From NCBI RefSeq assembly GCF_022012305.1, contig NZ_JAKLTM010000008.1:1-64000 (forward strand): a DNA stretch of 64,000 bases, read 5' to 3'. Under the pieces are notes generated by a model. That model saw only the letters and a program-made list of their open reading frames with translations, did not search any database and was not told where the DNA came from. Source of the stretch: Ramlibacter paludis. Lineage in GTDB: Bacteria > Pseudomonadota > Gammaproteobacteria > Burkholderiales > Burkholderiaceae_C. Below are positions 23,264 through 32,377 of the stretch, piece by piece. A program made the translations under genes and the position numbers. Every line of letters starts with the position of its first letter. Position 1 is the stretch's first letter.

Positions 23264-25114
23264 TCAGGTCGGATGTCGCATGCGCAGGCTCGCGCGGGGA
23301 ATGGCCCGATAGGCTTCCTCCGCGCCCGTCGGCTCGAAGCCGTATTCCAGGATGCAGAGCGCAATCACGAGCTGTTGCAGCTCGTCCACCTGGGCTTGCG
23401 TGAGCTTCTGCTCCGACGGCCAGGTTCGATCCTGGCGCCTGCCGGGCCGGCGCAAGGGCGGCGCAAGGAGCGCATCCGAGATCTGGGTGCGCAGCGGCGT
23501 CGCATGGCGGTCCAGCGCAACGGCGCGGCGGAAGTTGCGCAGGCGATCCCGCATCGAGATCGCGAGGCAGTTGAAGCGGACCCAGCGGTGCTCCTCCCAC
23601 CCCGCGCTGCCGGCGGCCGCGAACTTGCGGACGAAGGCCTGGCCGGCAGGCGCTCCGTAGGTCGTGCCCAGCAAGCGGATCTTGTCCGCGCGCATGCGGA
23701 TGTTGACGCCGCCTTCCCCGTTGGCGAGGTAGATGCGCACCACCCGGTCGCGCACCCCCGGCATCCGCATCATCGTGCTGTCGTTCCAGCGCCAGGTGGT
23801 CTTCCACAGGCTCACGAGGAAGGCGCCCAGCTTCCAGAACGATTCGTCGGGCCCGAAGTCCCAGCTTTCGCCGCGGCCGCTGGTGTGGAACTGGGGCAGC
23901 ACCACCCGCCGCGGATCGTCCGCGGAGCGTGTATTGAGCGAGATGCCGAACGTCGGCCACATCGGCAGGAAGCTGTCGAAGAGGTGGATGGGGAAGTTGG
24001 AGCACAGCCCGCCATCGGAGATCCAGCAGCGCTCCATGGTTTGCCGTTCGTGGTTGACCGCATACAGGGGAACCGCGGAGATCAGCAGGGGAAAGCTCAT
24101 GGCGAAGCGCGCGGCAACGACGATCGGCAGATCCTCGACCGGCAGTTCCCGGTACACGCTCGGTATCCGCCACGCCGGCGGGTCGGCTTCGCTGCGCGCC
24201 TCGTACGGTTTGGAGAACGCTGCGACGTAATCGACGATGCCCTTGGGAAAGTAGTTCTCCAGTTCGTCGACGCGGAAGAACAGCCGGCCCATGTCTTCCG
24301 AGCCCTCGAGCGGAAAGCGGTAGGGGCGGCCGTGGGTCAGGTTGCTCGCATACACCTCGAGGTCGATCGAGCGTTCGCCACGCCGCTGCGGCAGGCCGAG
24401 CACCTGGCTGGGCGCGCCCGGCGCCTCCCAGAGATCGCGGAAGGTGAGCGGAGGATCGTCCTTGGGATCGCGGCCGGCGACCAGCTGGATCGAGCCATGC
24501 AGGTAGGCCGCGAGGTCCGTCGAATCGTTCTTTGCCTCCCGGTCCCAGCCGCGGCAAAGGCCGAAGCCGTTCGGCACCACGCCATGCCCGAAATCCCACG
24601 CGATGCCGACGGCCATGCCCAGGAAGACCGCGACCCCCAGCGCGAACACCGGCGCGACGATGAACAAGCCCGCGTTGATCCCCGCGAGCACCAGCACCGC
24701 GGCCAGGATGAACACCACGTACTGCCGCAGCGCTTCCAGCAGTCCGAACAGGAAGCAGGTCACCGGACCGCTGCGGTCCAGAGTCGCGAGGAAGACCTTG
24801 AACGGCCGCCGCGTCGCGGGCTGCGGCACGAAGCAACGTTCCAGCCGCGTGCGGCCGCCTTCTTCCTTGGCCAGCTCTTCGGGCAAGTTCTCCAGCTTCG
24901 TGAAGCCGTCGCCGTAGCCTTGGCGGCGCCGGTATTCGGCGGCGGCCGTCAGCGCCGCGGCGAAGGCGCCGATGGAGCTTCCGCCGATGCTCTTGAACCG
25001 GTAATGCCCCGCCATCTCGGCCACCGCCGACGCGTAGATGATGCCGCTGGTGATGCCGCCTTCCATCACGATGTCGCAGAAGCGGTCGCCCGGGGTGTCC
25101 ATCGGGTCGTTCAT
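23264..25114 (-). CDS. Patatin-like phospholipase with internal membrane segments
   Basis: Patatin-family enzymes hydrolyse acyl esters of membrane lipids with a Ser-Asp dyad. The 616-residue product has the Gly-rich oxyanion segment MEGGITSG (17-24), the nucleophile motif GSSIG with Ser47, and the catalytic DGG motif with Asp367 (WISDGGLCSNFP). Unusually, two to three strongly hydrophobic helices (about 118-175) lie between the catalytic residues, which would anchor the enzyme in the membrane. The long C-terminal region (400-616) is unassigned. ATG 25114 overlaps the upstream peroxidase stop by 4 bp. It is the last gene of the cassette with the ATPase, P450 and peroxidase, suggesting a shared lipid-based process. 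Confidence 0.85.
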   Translation of the reverse strand: MNDPMDTPGDRFCDIVMEGGITSGIIYASAVAEMAGHYRFKSIGGSSIGAFAAALTAAAEYRRRQGYGDGFTKLENLPEELAKEEGGRTRLERCFVPQPATRRPFKVFLATLDRSGPVTCFLFGLLEALRQYVVFILAAVLVLAGINAGLFIVAPVFALGVAVFLGMAVGIAWDFGHGVVPNGFGLCRGWDREAKNDSTDLAAYLHGSIQLVAGRDPKDDPPLTFRDLWEAPGAPSQVLGLPQRRGERSIDLEVYASNLTHGRPYRFPLEGSEDMGRLFFRVDELENYFPKGIVDYVAAFSKPYEARSEADPPAWRIPSVYRELPVEDLPIVVAARFAMSFPLLISAVPLYAVNHERQTMERCWISDGGLCSNFPIHLFDSFLPMWPTFGISLNTRSADDPRRVVLPQFHTSGRGESWDFGPDESFWKLGAFLVSLWKTTWRWNDSTMMRMPGVRDRVVRIYLANGEGGVNIRMRADKIRLLGTTYGAPAGQAFVRKFAAAGSAGWEEHRWVRFNCLAISMRDRLRNFRRAVALDRHATPLRTQISDALLAPPLRRPGRRQDRTWPSEQKLTQAQVDELQQLVIALCILEYGFEPTGAEEAYRAIPRASLRMRHPT

Positions 25115-26526
25115 GCGCGGCCCCAGTAATCGTCGGAAGCGATCGCCGCCAGGCCGCGCCGGCTCGGAAAGAGCGCGTAGAGCATGCCGCGCGTGCGAAC
25201 GAAGGGCCGGAACCCCTTGAGCACGATGGGGTCGGCGTTCAGTTGAGGGATGTGGAACTCCGCTTTCGGGTCGTCGTGCTGGCTCGAGATCGGATCCTTC
25301 GACCAGCCGCGATTGGGCGGCCCCAGGGGGTTCTTCTCCAGCCATTCGGTGATGAGCTGCTCGAACTGGTCTTCGATGCGGCCGCAGAAGAACACCCCGA
25401 GCAGTCCCCGGTCGATGCTCTTTGCCTCCGCGGGATAGGCGGGGTAGGGCGGGCCGTAAGGGATGCCGCGCCGGAAGAGCGCCCGTTTGCGGTCGGGCAG
25501 CAGCTTGTCGGTTCGCGGATTGGCGCGCCGGATGTGCGCGCCGAAAGGGCACCCCAACCCGCGCAGGTCCGCGGCGAAATCGATTTTCTCGAGGGGGGCC
25601 GTGGCGGCCGGCTGCTTGGTCGCGAACGGCCGCACCGGCATGCCGTTCGGCCAGCGGCCGGACAGCTTGGCCTTCAGGTATTGCGGGCTGGCGAAGACGT
25701 GCCCGAGGTCGTTCAGGGCATCCGACTGTTTCTGCAGGTAGGTCTCGAAGCCCGCCACGTCCTGCCACATCTGCCTCAGAACGCCGAAGCTGCCGTTGCG
25801 AAGGAAAGCCGCGATGTGCGTTGGCGTGGGCTCCGCGGTCCAGAGATCGGCCTGCGCGTCGTTCGGGTAGCCGAGCAGCAGTTCACCGGGCTGGTGGCGA
25901 GGGTCCTCCGGAAGGCGAGGCGGGAGGATGCCCGGCTTGGTGATGTTGTCGCGGAGGCCGAAGTGCACGCGCCGCACTTCCGGAGGGTCTCCCTGGTCCC
26001 GCATGTGCACGCCCTCCGGAACCGCGCCTTCGCCAGCGGCCCAGCCGGCAAGGCCCGTGGCGCCGGGGAGGCTTTGCAAGCAGCCCACCGCCGCGTCGAT
26101 GCTCTTTGGGTCGTCGGCGTGGATGGAGATCCATGCATGCGCGTTGCTGCGCTGGAACACCGCACCCCAGCGTTCAGGCGCACTGGGGCCGGCGTCGCCG
26201 AGGCGTGCCGCCCGCAGGATGGCGCCTTCGCCGAATGCGGGGGATTTGTCCTTCAGCACCTGGAGGAGGTCCGCCGGCGCGCCCAGCGCCTGCAGGCCCT
26301 CATAGGTGAAGCCGATGTTGATCTTGCAGGCCAGGCCCTTGGCCACGCGCTCGGTCGTGCCGAAGCCGACGAGCTCCTGTTGCAGCAGGCTGCGGACGAA
26401 TTTCCGGGCGGCGTCCCGCTCCTGCACCCGCAGCACCAGGCTGCGCATCATCGGGTTGCTGTAGCCCGTGAGCGCCAGCCCCTGGACTTCCTCTTCGAGG
26501 TCCTCGGCTGTCGGTTCCTTGCTCAT
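25111..26526 (-). CDS. DyP-type heme peroxidase
   Basis: Dye-decolorizing peroxidases use heme and H2O2 to oxidise diverse substrates. The 471-residue product carries the distal motif as GLRDNITKP with catalytic Asp193. The usual GxxDG is GxxDN here. The proximal heme His331 lies in GCPFGAHIRRANPR. Other landmarks are GELLLGYPND, and NGSFGVLRQMWQDVAGFETYL in the C-terminal ferredoxin-like half. No signal peptide is seen, so it is cytoplasmic or membrane-associated. It overlaps the P450 gene upstream and the patatin gene downstream by 4 bp each (ATGA), implying strict co-expression. Confidence 0.85.
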   Translation of the reverse strand: MSKEPTAEDLEEEVQGLALTGYSNPMMRSLVLRVQERDAARKFVRSLLQQELVGFGTTERVAKGLACKINIGFTYEGLQALGAPADLLQVLKDKSPAFGEGAILRAARLGDAGPSAPERWGAVFQRSNAHAWISIHADDPKSIDAAVGCLQSLPGATGLAGWAAGEGAVPEGVHMRDQGDPPEVRRVHFGLRDNITKPGILPPRLPEDPRHQPGELLLGYPNDAQADLWTAEPTPTHIAAFLRNGSFGVLRQMWQDVAGFETYLQKQSDALNDLGHVFASPQYLKAKLSGRWPNGMPVRPFATKQPAATAPLEKIDFAADLRGLGCPFGAHIRRANPRTDKLLPDRKRALFRRGIPYGPPYPAYPAEAKSIDRGLLGVFFCGRIEDQFEQLITEWLEKNPLGPPNRGWSKDPISSQHDDPKAEFHIPQLNADPIVLKGFRPFVRTRGMLYALFPSRRGLAAIASDDYWGRA

Positions 26527-28256
26527 GGCCTCTCCAGCCCGGCGTTGAGGATGTCGGCCACGCCGACACGCGGATACGCGCTGTAGAAGAAATCGGCGAG
26601 AGGCGCATGGTTGTGCCTGCGGATCATGTCGACGAACTCCTTCGGGTGATCCTTGACCGGCGACGGCGGCGGATCCTTGAGGTACTTGAACTGCTCGTCG
26701 AACAGCGGCACCTTCAGCGCGAAGTGCTCCACATAGGCTTCGAAATCGCCGTCGTAGACCGTGTACATCGTCAGGTTCCGCTTGTCCTTGTCCAGCCCGA
26801 ACCAGGCGAAGTGCACGTTGCGCGCATCGTCCAGCGCGCGCTGGACCAGCGGGGCGCCGGCGCGAGTCAGCGCTTCCAGCTTGAAGGCGTTCTCCGCCAC
26901 CGGCTCCTTGATCGGCAGCACCAGGAACAGCGGCTGCTGGTTGGAGCGGCGATCCCGCTGGTAACGCAGCGGGAACTCCTCGCAGATGGCGCCCCAGCGC
27001 TTGACCAGCGGCTTGGGCTCGGCGGTTGCGGGATCGATGACGCGGCCCAGGCCCGGCAGCAGCAGGACCTGCCGCACGGTCTCGTCGATCAAGGGCCAGG
27101 CCAGGTGCTGGCCGATGCAACTGTGGCGATAGGCCGGGTCGTCCACCGCGCCGCCGAACATCAGGTTCATGTCCACCGGTGTGTCCGCACCCAGCGCCAG
27201 CACCAGGTTGGCGCCTTCAGGCACGGGACAAGGTTCGCCGCCCCAACCGGTGAGCACCGTGCCCTTCGCCGCCGCACGCGCCAGGAAGGGCGCAGGGGGA
27301 CGGCACTGCATCGCCTGGCGAATCATGGCCTGCAGCTGCGGGACGTCGTAGCGCGCGGCGTCCTGCGCGGTGTCGATGAGCAATCCGTCCTGGTCGCTCG
27401 TCGCGAAGAAATGGGCGAAGACGTTGGCGACCGCCGAAGTGACGTTGCCGACCGTGCCGGCGATCAGCCCGAGCGACACGATCTTCGTGAGCTCGTTGCC
27501 GGCTCCGTACGCGTCGGCAAGGCAAGGGAGTGCACGCGGGTGCTGGAGGGCTTCGTCCCACCACTCGTCCTTGTCCGCTTTCGACGCGGCGCGGTACACC
27601 TGTTCTTCCAGCCGCGCCTTGAGGTCCACCGCCTTCTCGGCGTCCGGCGGCATCTGGCCATCGTCGGACACGAAATGCCGCCCGATGATCTGGAACGTCA
27701 GGCGGGTGTAGGTTGCGCGCATCGCCTTCTGCAGCAGCACCTGCGACTTGGCAGGCAGGCCGAAGACCAGCGTCATCAGGCGCAGCGCCGCCTGCTCGGC
27801 GACGTCCTTGACCAGGTCGAACTCGAAGGTCTTCTGCGGCAACACCATGGTGCGGATCAGGGCCTGTTCCACGCATTCCGCGACCTGGGAATCCTTGAGC
27901 CCCAGCGCCGATCGCGCGGTAGCCCGCTGCGCGGCATGCGGGCGCTTCTCGTCCATGCCGAGCATGAAGCGCCCACCGCTGTCCAGCCCGGCATAGGGCT
28001 TCACGCTGCCTTGCTGCAAGGCCGCCGCGATGTCCTTCCCGGACGTCACGAGATACGCGTCCTCGTGCCACCAGCGCAGCGGATTGCTTCCGTGGCGCAG
28101 CAGGCTCTTGAACCGCAGCGCCGGGAACGACCGGGCGCGGAGCTCCCCGTAGAGCGCCGCACGTTCTGCATCGTCCCGCAGCGCCGTGAACAGCAGGTGG
28201 TTCTGCCGCAGGGGATTGAGTTCGGTGCGGATGCTGCCGAGACGCGTCGTTGTCAT
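26523..28256 (-). CDS. Divergent cytochrome P450 with C-terminal extra domain
   Basis: The 577-residue product has a P450 core to about residue 435. The heme-thiolate Cys380 lies in YRHSCIGQHLAW, a shortened version of the FxxGxHxCxGxxLA signature. The helix K ExxR motif is replaced by QAMQ (314-317, before CRPPAPF), and the I helix (about 262-278, AGTVGNVTSA) lacks the usual acidic residue. About 140 further residues follow, including VHFAWFGLDKDKRNLTMYTVYDGDFEAYV; this resembles alpha/beta-barrel pieces seen in heme-peroxidase relatives. Such changes suggest a non-monooxygenase P450, for example an isomerase or peroxide-rearranging enzyme. ATG 28256 lies 20 bp after the ATPase stop. Confidence 0.75.
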   Translation of the reverse strand: MTTTRLGSIRTELNPLRQNHLLFTALRDDAERAALYGELRARSFPALRFKSLLRHGSNPLRWWHEDAYLVTSGKDIAAALQQGSVKPYAGLDSGGRFMLGMDEKRPHAAQRATARSALGLKDSQVAECVEQALIRTMVLPQKTFEFDLVKDVAEQAALRLMTLVFGLPAKSQVLLQKAMRATYTRLTFQIIGRHFVSDDGQMPPDAEKAVDLKARLEEQVYRAASKADKDEWWDEALQHPRALPCLADAYGAGNELTKIVSLGLIAGTVGNVTSAVANVFAHFFATSDQDGLLIDTAQDAARYDVPQLQAMIRQAMQCRPPAPFLARAAAKGTVLTGWGGEPCPVPEGANLVLALGADTPVDMNLMFGGAVDDPAYRHSCIGQHLAWPLIDETVRQVLLLPGLGRVIDPATAEPKPLVKRWGAICEEFPLRYQRDRRSNQQPLFLVLPIKEPVAENAFKLEALTRAGAPLVQRALDDARNVHFAWFGLDKDKRNLTMYTVYDGDFEAYVEHFALKVPLFDEQFKYLKDPPPSPVKDHPKEFVDMIRRHNHAPLADFFYSAYPRVGVADILNAGLERP

Positions 28257-28276
28257 GGTTCCTCCAGGTCGCGGTG

Positions 28277-31200
28277 CTAGCCGGCCGCCCGCAGGAACGC
28301 GAGCCTTTCCCGCGCGGCCACGAGGTCGCCCGTGCCCGCGCCGCCTTCGATCGCGGCACAGGCGGGTTCCAGCATCGCCAGCGCCTTGCTGCTGCGACCG
28401 TCCGCGTGCCAGAGGTCGGACAAGTCGGTCGCCGCGCGCAGGGCCAGCGACGCCAGCTTGCGCGCGCGGGCGTTCTCCAGCGCCTGCAGCATCCAGTCCT
28501 CGGCTTCGGCGCGGCGCTCGAGTCCGGCGCGTGCCGCGCTCTGCCACGTCAGGCGGCCGATCAGGCGGCGGATCTCGGCTTCGTAATAGCGCTCCCCGGT
28601 CCGCTCGACGATCGCCAGCGCCTGCTCCAGCAGGGCGAGACCGTCTTCGGGCCGGTGATCGAGCGCGAGGCCCTCGGCGCGCATCGTCAGGTAGAAAGGC
28701 GTGGTCACGACGGCGCCGGATGCGGCCCACATCTCGTAGCCTTGCCGCATCTCCTCCACGCCCGCCTTGACGTCTCCGAGGGCCGCCGCCGCCCGGCCGC
28801 GCATCACGCGGGCGTGCGCCAGCCACACGGCGAACCCGTTTTCCTCGCAAACCTTGATCGCCTGCTCCGCCGACTCCAGCGCCTCGCGGTCCTCGCCGCG
28901 GAAGTGCAGGACCGCCGCGCGGAAACCGTACGCCTCACCGATGCTGAAGGTGTGGCGGATCTGTTCGGCGTGCGCCACCACGGCCTGCACCCGCTGGCGC
29001 GCCTCGTCCGGAAACCCGAGCTCCCAGAGCGACCAGGCCGAATAGCAAAGGCACATCACTCCCGGGTCCTGCACGGCCTGCGGCTTGTGTTCCAGGAGCA
29101 TGTACTCGGCACGGCAGGCGTCCATCTCCTGCACCGCCTGCATCATCTCGCCCTGGTGCATCTTGATGTTGGCAAGGGCCCACAGGGTCTGGACACGCTG
29201 GATCGCGCCCGCCGTGCTGCCTGCCCGGGCCGCTGCATCGAGCACGTACGAGCGCGCCTTCTCGAAGTCCGCCCGCATGAAGTGGTAGCCCTCCAGGCCG
29301 AGCAGTACCCGCATGACGGCGCTTTCATCCCCCAGCAACTGCGCCAGTTCCATGGCGCGTGCATAAGCCCGTTCGACCCGCTCCGCGCCGTAGCCGCGGG
29401 TGGCGATCAGCCGCGCCGCCAGCAGCAGTTGCAGGCGCAGCTCGAGCCGGCACTGGTCCTCCCCGCTCGGCATCCGCGCGAGGACGGCGAGCGCGCTGTT
29501 GACGTGCCCGATGGCTTCCGCGTGGGCCGAGCGCGAGGCGGCCTTGCGCACGGCCGCCTCCCAGCAGCGCAAGGCGTCCGCGTCCATGCCGGCTTCGGTG
29601 TAGTGGAAGGCCAGCAGTTCGGGCTGCCGGTTGACGAGGTCGCCGAAGCTCTCGCTGATGACGTTCGCGATCACCTGGTGCAGGCGCAGCCGGTCGCGTT
29701 CCAGCAGCGAGCCGTACGCCGCGTCGCGCATCAGCGCATGCCGGAAGGTGAAGCTCGCGCCGCCGCTGTCGCCGTCATCCTTGGCCAGCAGCATGCCCGC
29801 GCGCGCCAGCTCGGCCAGCGGCACGGCAAGCTCCTGCGCCCCGATGGGGGATCCCGGGTGCCGCAGAACGGACTGCAGCAGGGAAAGCGGGAACTCGCGG
29901 CCTATCGTCGCGCCGACCTGCGCGACCTGCTTGGCCGGTCCCAGCCGGTCGAGCCTCGCCGTGAGCAGGTCCAGCACGGTGGTGGGGACTCGCATCGCGC
30001 CTGAATCGGCGTGCTCGCCGTCCGCGCCCAGGTCGACCACCATGCGGGTGGACTCCTCGATGAAGAGCGGCACCCCGTCGGCGCGCGCCGCGATCATCTG
30101 CACCATTTCAACCGGCAGCCGCCTGTCCCCGCAAGCGCTCAGCACCATGGCTCTCGACAATTCGGGCGACAGGCCAAGCAGTTCCGCCTCGTACACCGCG
30201 AGGCGCGGGCGCCACCGGATTTCGTCGTCCGAGCGCACCGTGACCAGGATGAGGAGCGGCATCGCCCGCGCCGCGCCGGCCAGCCGGTCGAGGATTTCCG
30301 CGGTCGACGGATCCAGCCAGTGGATGTCTTCGACGATCCAGCATCCCGCCGCGGTGCGCAGGCGTTGCTGCGCCAGGGCCACCAGCAGGTCGACCGTGAG
30401 CTGGCGGCGCCGCTCCGCGCTCTGGTCCAGAACGGGGTGGCGCTGGGGCATGGGCAGCGAGAGCAGGTCGGCGAGCAGGGCGGCAGCGCCTTCGTCGAGC
30501 TTGCCGGCGGCCGACACCACCTTTTGCAGGCGGGCGAGGACGGCGTCGGCGCTTTCGCCCGCGCCCAGCCGCAACTCGTTGCGCAACGATTCGATCAGGG
30601 GGTGAAACGCGCTGTTGGCGTGCTCGGGCGCGCAGCGGCTCTCGAAGACCTCGTGGCCGCCGTCGACCAGGATCTGCTTGAACTCGCGGACCAGGCGCGA
30701 CTTGCCGATGCCCGCCTCGCCGAGGAGCCGGACGATGCGCAGCGACCCCGCCTTCACTTCCGCCCAGTGCGCCAGCAGCGTCTGCAATTCTTCGCGGCGC
30801 CCGATGAAAGGCGTGACGGCCGGCACTTCGGGCGCGGCGGCGGAGTCCGGCGAACCGGGCAGGGCCGGCCCGAGCAGGCGGTGGCACGTCTGCTGTTCGT
30901 CGAAACCCTTCAGCAGCGTCCGCTGTTCCAGCTGCTGGAAGCGGAACCGGTCCCGGACGATGCGCCGCGTGCTTTCGCCGACCACCACGGTGCCCGGCGC
31001 GGCGATGGACTGCAACCGCGCAGCCAGGTGGATGGCCGATCCCACCGGCTGCCCGCCGCGCACCACGACCTGCCCGGTGCAAACGCCCATGCGCACGCCC
31101 AGCCCCAAGGCCTGCACGGCATCCAGCAGATCCAGGCTGGCGCGCAAGGCCTGGGCAGCGGCATCCTCCCGCGCCACCGGCGTGCCGAAGTAGCACATGG

Positions 31201-32377
31201 CACCGTCGTCGCCCTGGAAGTCGTCGGGCGCGCCGCCGTGCGCCTGGAGGATGTCGCGGCACAGCCGGTGGTACTGCGCCAGCAGGTCGCTGTAGGCTTC
31301 CGCGCCCAGCACGCCCATCAGCCGGGTCGAGCCCGCCAGGTCGATCGACAGGATCGTCACCTGGCGCAGGTTGTCTTCCACGGCGGCGCGGCGTTCGTTC
31401 AGCACCACCGCGCCGTCGCCATAGAGTTCGGGACGCAGCGCCGCCAGTGCGGCCATGCCCGCATTGCGCCGGAACGCGCTGCGCGCCGAGCGCACTGCTT
31501 CGGCGGTGGAGGCGCCCCGCACCAGCGCGGCATACAAGTCCAGCGCGAAGTCAGGGCCCGGCGCATCGGCCACGGGCCCGCAGGTGAGCACGTTCAAGCC
31601 GAACCTGCAGGCGCCCAGCGCGATGGCGCGATTCGCATTGCCGTTCGCGCCCGCGGCAAGCGAGAGGTCCTGCGAGACCAACAGTTGCGGCGCGGACGCC
31701 AGCAGGCCGATGGAGCTGATGTCCAGCGGCTCCCCTGCCCACCACCACAGCACCGAGCCGGTGGGCGCCGGCCGGCCGTCCACCGGCCCGACGAAGTGCA
31801 GCACGTCGTTGGCGCCGATCAGCCGCAGCAGTTCCTCCCGAGGCAGGGCGCCGGCCTGCACGACACTCACCGCGATGCCCGCCATGCTGCGCAGGCCGGC
31901 GTTGAGGCGCGCCAACGCCGGCGCTGCCGCCTCGCTGCCGGAGACGACCAGCACCTTCAGCGTCCCGCGGTTGGGCCCATGGCGCGCCGCCTGCACCGGC
32001 GCGGCATCGGCCACGATGCGCCGCACCAGCTGGAACTTCTCCCCGAGGGAGTCCTCGCCGACCGGCAGCAGTTCCCAGGGCGCCCACGCGAGGGTTGCAT
32101 CGAGCTGGAGGGTGAACATGCCCGGCGGCGCATCGCGCAGGAAGGCAGCGATTCCTCCGGGCAGCAGGTGGGCCAGCAACTGCCGGGAGAATTCGCGAAG
32201 TCCGGCCGGCTCGCCGCTGGACAGGAGGCGCTCCGACTGCTGCCTCAGGTCGACCAGGGCTGCTTCCTCGGTGGCTACGGTTTCAAGCCGCGCCAGCAGG
32301 CGGAGGTCCGTCAGCGACGCAGCCAGCCCGCCTCGCTGCGGAAGCAAGGTGAGGTAGAGCGGTGAACCCTCGGTCAT
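28277..32377 (-). CDS. CHAT-like / class III cyclase-like / AAA ATPase / TPR signalling protein
   Basis: The 1366-residue product is a multidomain sensor. Residues about 40-305 resemble a CHAT (caspase-like) domain (TLAWAPWELLPVGEDSLGEKF, DVLHFVGP), but the catalytic His and Cys positions read Pro198 and Gln/Asp (SQDL, 235-238). Residues 337-503 form a class III nucleotide cyclase fold with metal Asp346 and Asp390 and Arg454, but His450 replaces the usual Asn. An AAA-type NTPase follows with Walker A GEAGIGKS (553-560) and Walker B IVEDIHWLD (681-689). The remaining third is TPR-like helical repeats. ATG 32377 is chosen; an ATG at 32479 is possible but adds a poorly conserved leader. It heads the P450-peroxidase-patatin operon and likely regulates it or its product. 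Confidence 0.8.
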   Translation of the reverse strand: MTEGSPLYLTLLPQRGGLAASLTDLRLLARLETVATEEAALVDLRQQSERLLSSGEPAGLREFSRQLLAHLLPGGIAAFLRDAPPGMFTLQLDATLAWAPWELLPVGEDSLGEKFQLVRRIVADAAPVQAARHGPNRGTLKVLVVSGSEAAAPALARLNAGLRSMAGIAVSVVQAGALPREELLRLIGANDVLHFVGPVDGRPAPTGSVLWWWAGEPLDISSIGLLASAPQLLVSQDLSLAAGANGNANRAIALGACRFGLNVLTCGPVADAPGPDFALDLYAALVRGASTAEAVRSARSAFRRNAGMAALAALRPELYGDGAVVLNERRAAVEDNLRQVTILSIDLAGSTRLMGVLGAEAYSDLLAQYHRLCRDILQAHGGAPDDFQGDDGAMCYFGTPVAREDAAAQALRASLDLLDAVQALGLGVRMGVCTGQVVVRGGQPVGSAIHLAARLQSIAAPGTVVVGESTRRIVRDRFRFQQLEQRTLLKGFDEQQTCHRLLGPALPGSPDSAAAPEVPAVTPFIGRREELQTLLAHWAEVKAGSLRIVRLLGEAGIGKSRLVREFKQILVDGGHEVFESRCAPEHANSAFHPLIESLRNELRLGAGESADAVLARLQKVVSAAGKLDEGAAALLADLLSLPMPQRHPVLDQSAERRRQLTVDLLVALAQQRLRTAAGCWIVEDIHWLDPSTAEILDRLAGAARAMPLLILVTVRSDDEIRWRPRLAVYEAELLGLSPELSRAMVLSACGDRRLPVEMVQMIAARADGVPLFIEESTRMVVDLGADGEHADSGAMRVPTTVLDLLTARLDRLGPAKQVAQVGATIGREFPLSLLQSVLRHPGSPIGAQELAVPLAELARAGMLLAKDDGDSGGASFTFRHALMRDAAYGSLLERDRLRLHQVIANVISESFGDLVNRQPELLAFHYTEAGMDADALRCWEAAVRKAASRSAHAEAIGHVNSALAVLARMPSGEDQCRLELRLQLLLAARLIATRGYGAERVERAYARAMELAQLLGDESAVMRVLLGLEGYHFMRADFEKARSYVLDAAARAGSTAGAIQRVQTLWALANIKMHQGEMMQAVQEMDACRAEYMLLEHKPQAVQDPGVMCLCYSAWSLWELGFPDEARQRVQAVVAHAEQIRHTFSIGEAYGFRAAVLHFRGEDREALESAEQAIKVCEENGFAVWLAHARVMRGRAAAALGDVKAGVEEMRQGYEMWAASGAVVTTPFYLTMRAEGLALDHRPEDGLALLEQALAIVERTGERYYEAEIRRLIGRLTWQSAARAGLERRAEAEDWMLQALENARARKLASLALRAATDLSDLWHADGRSSKALAMLEPACAAIEGGAGTGDLVAARERLAFLRAAG

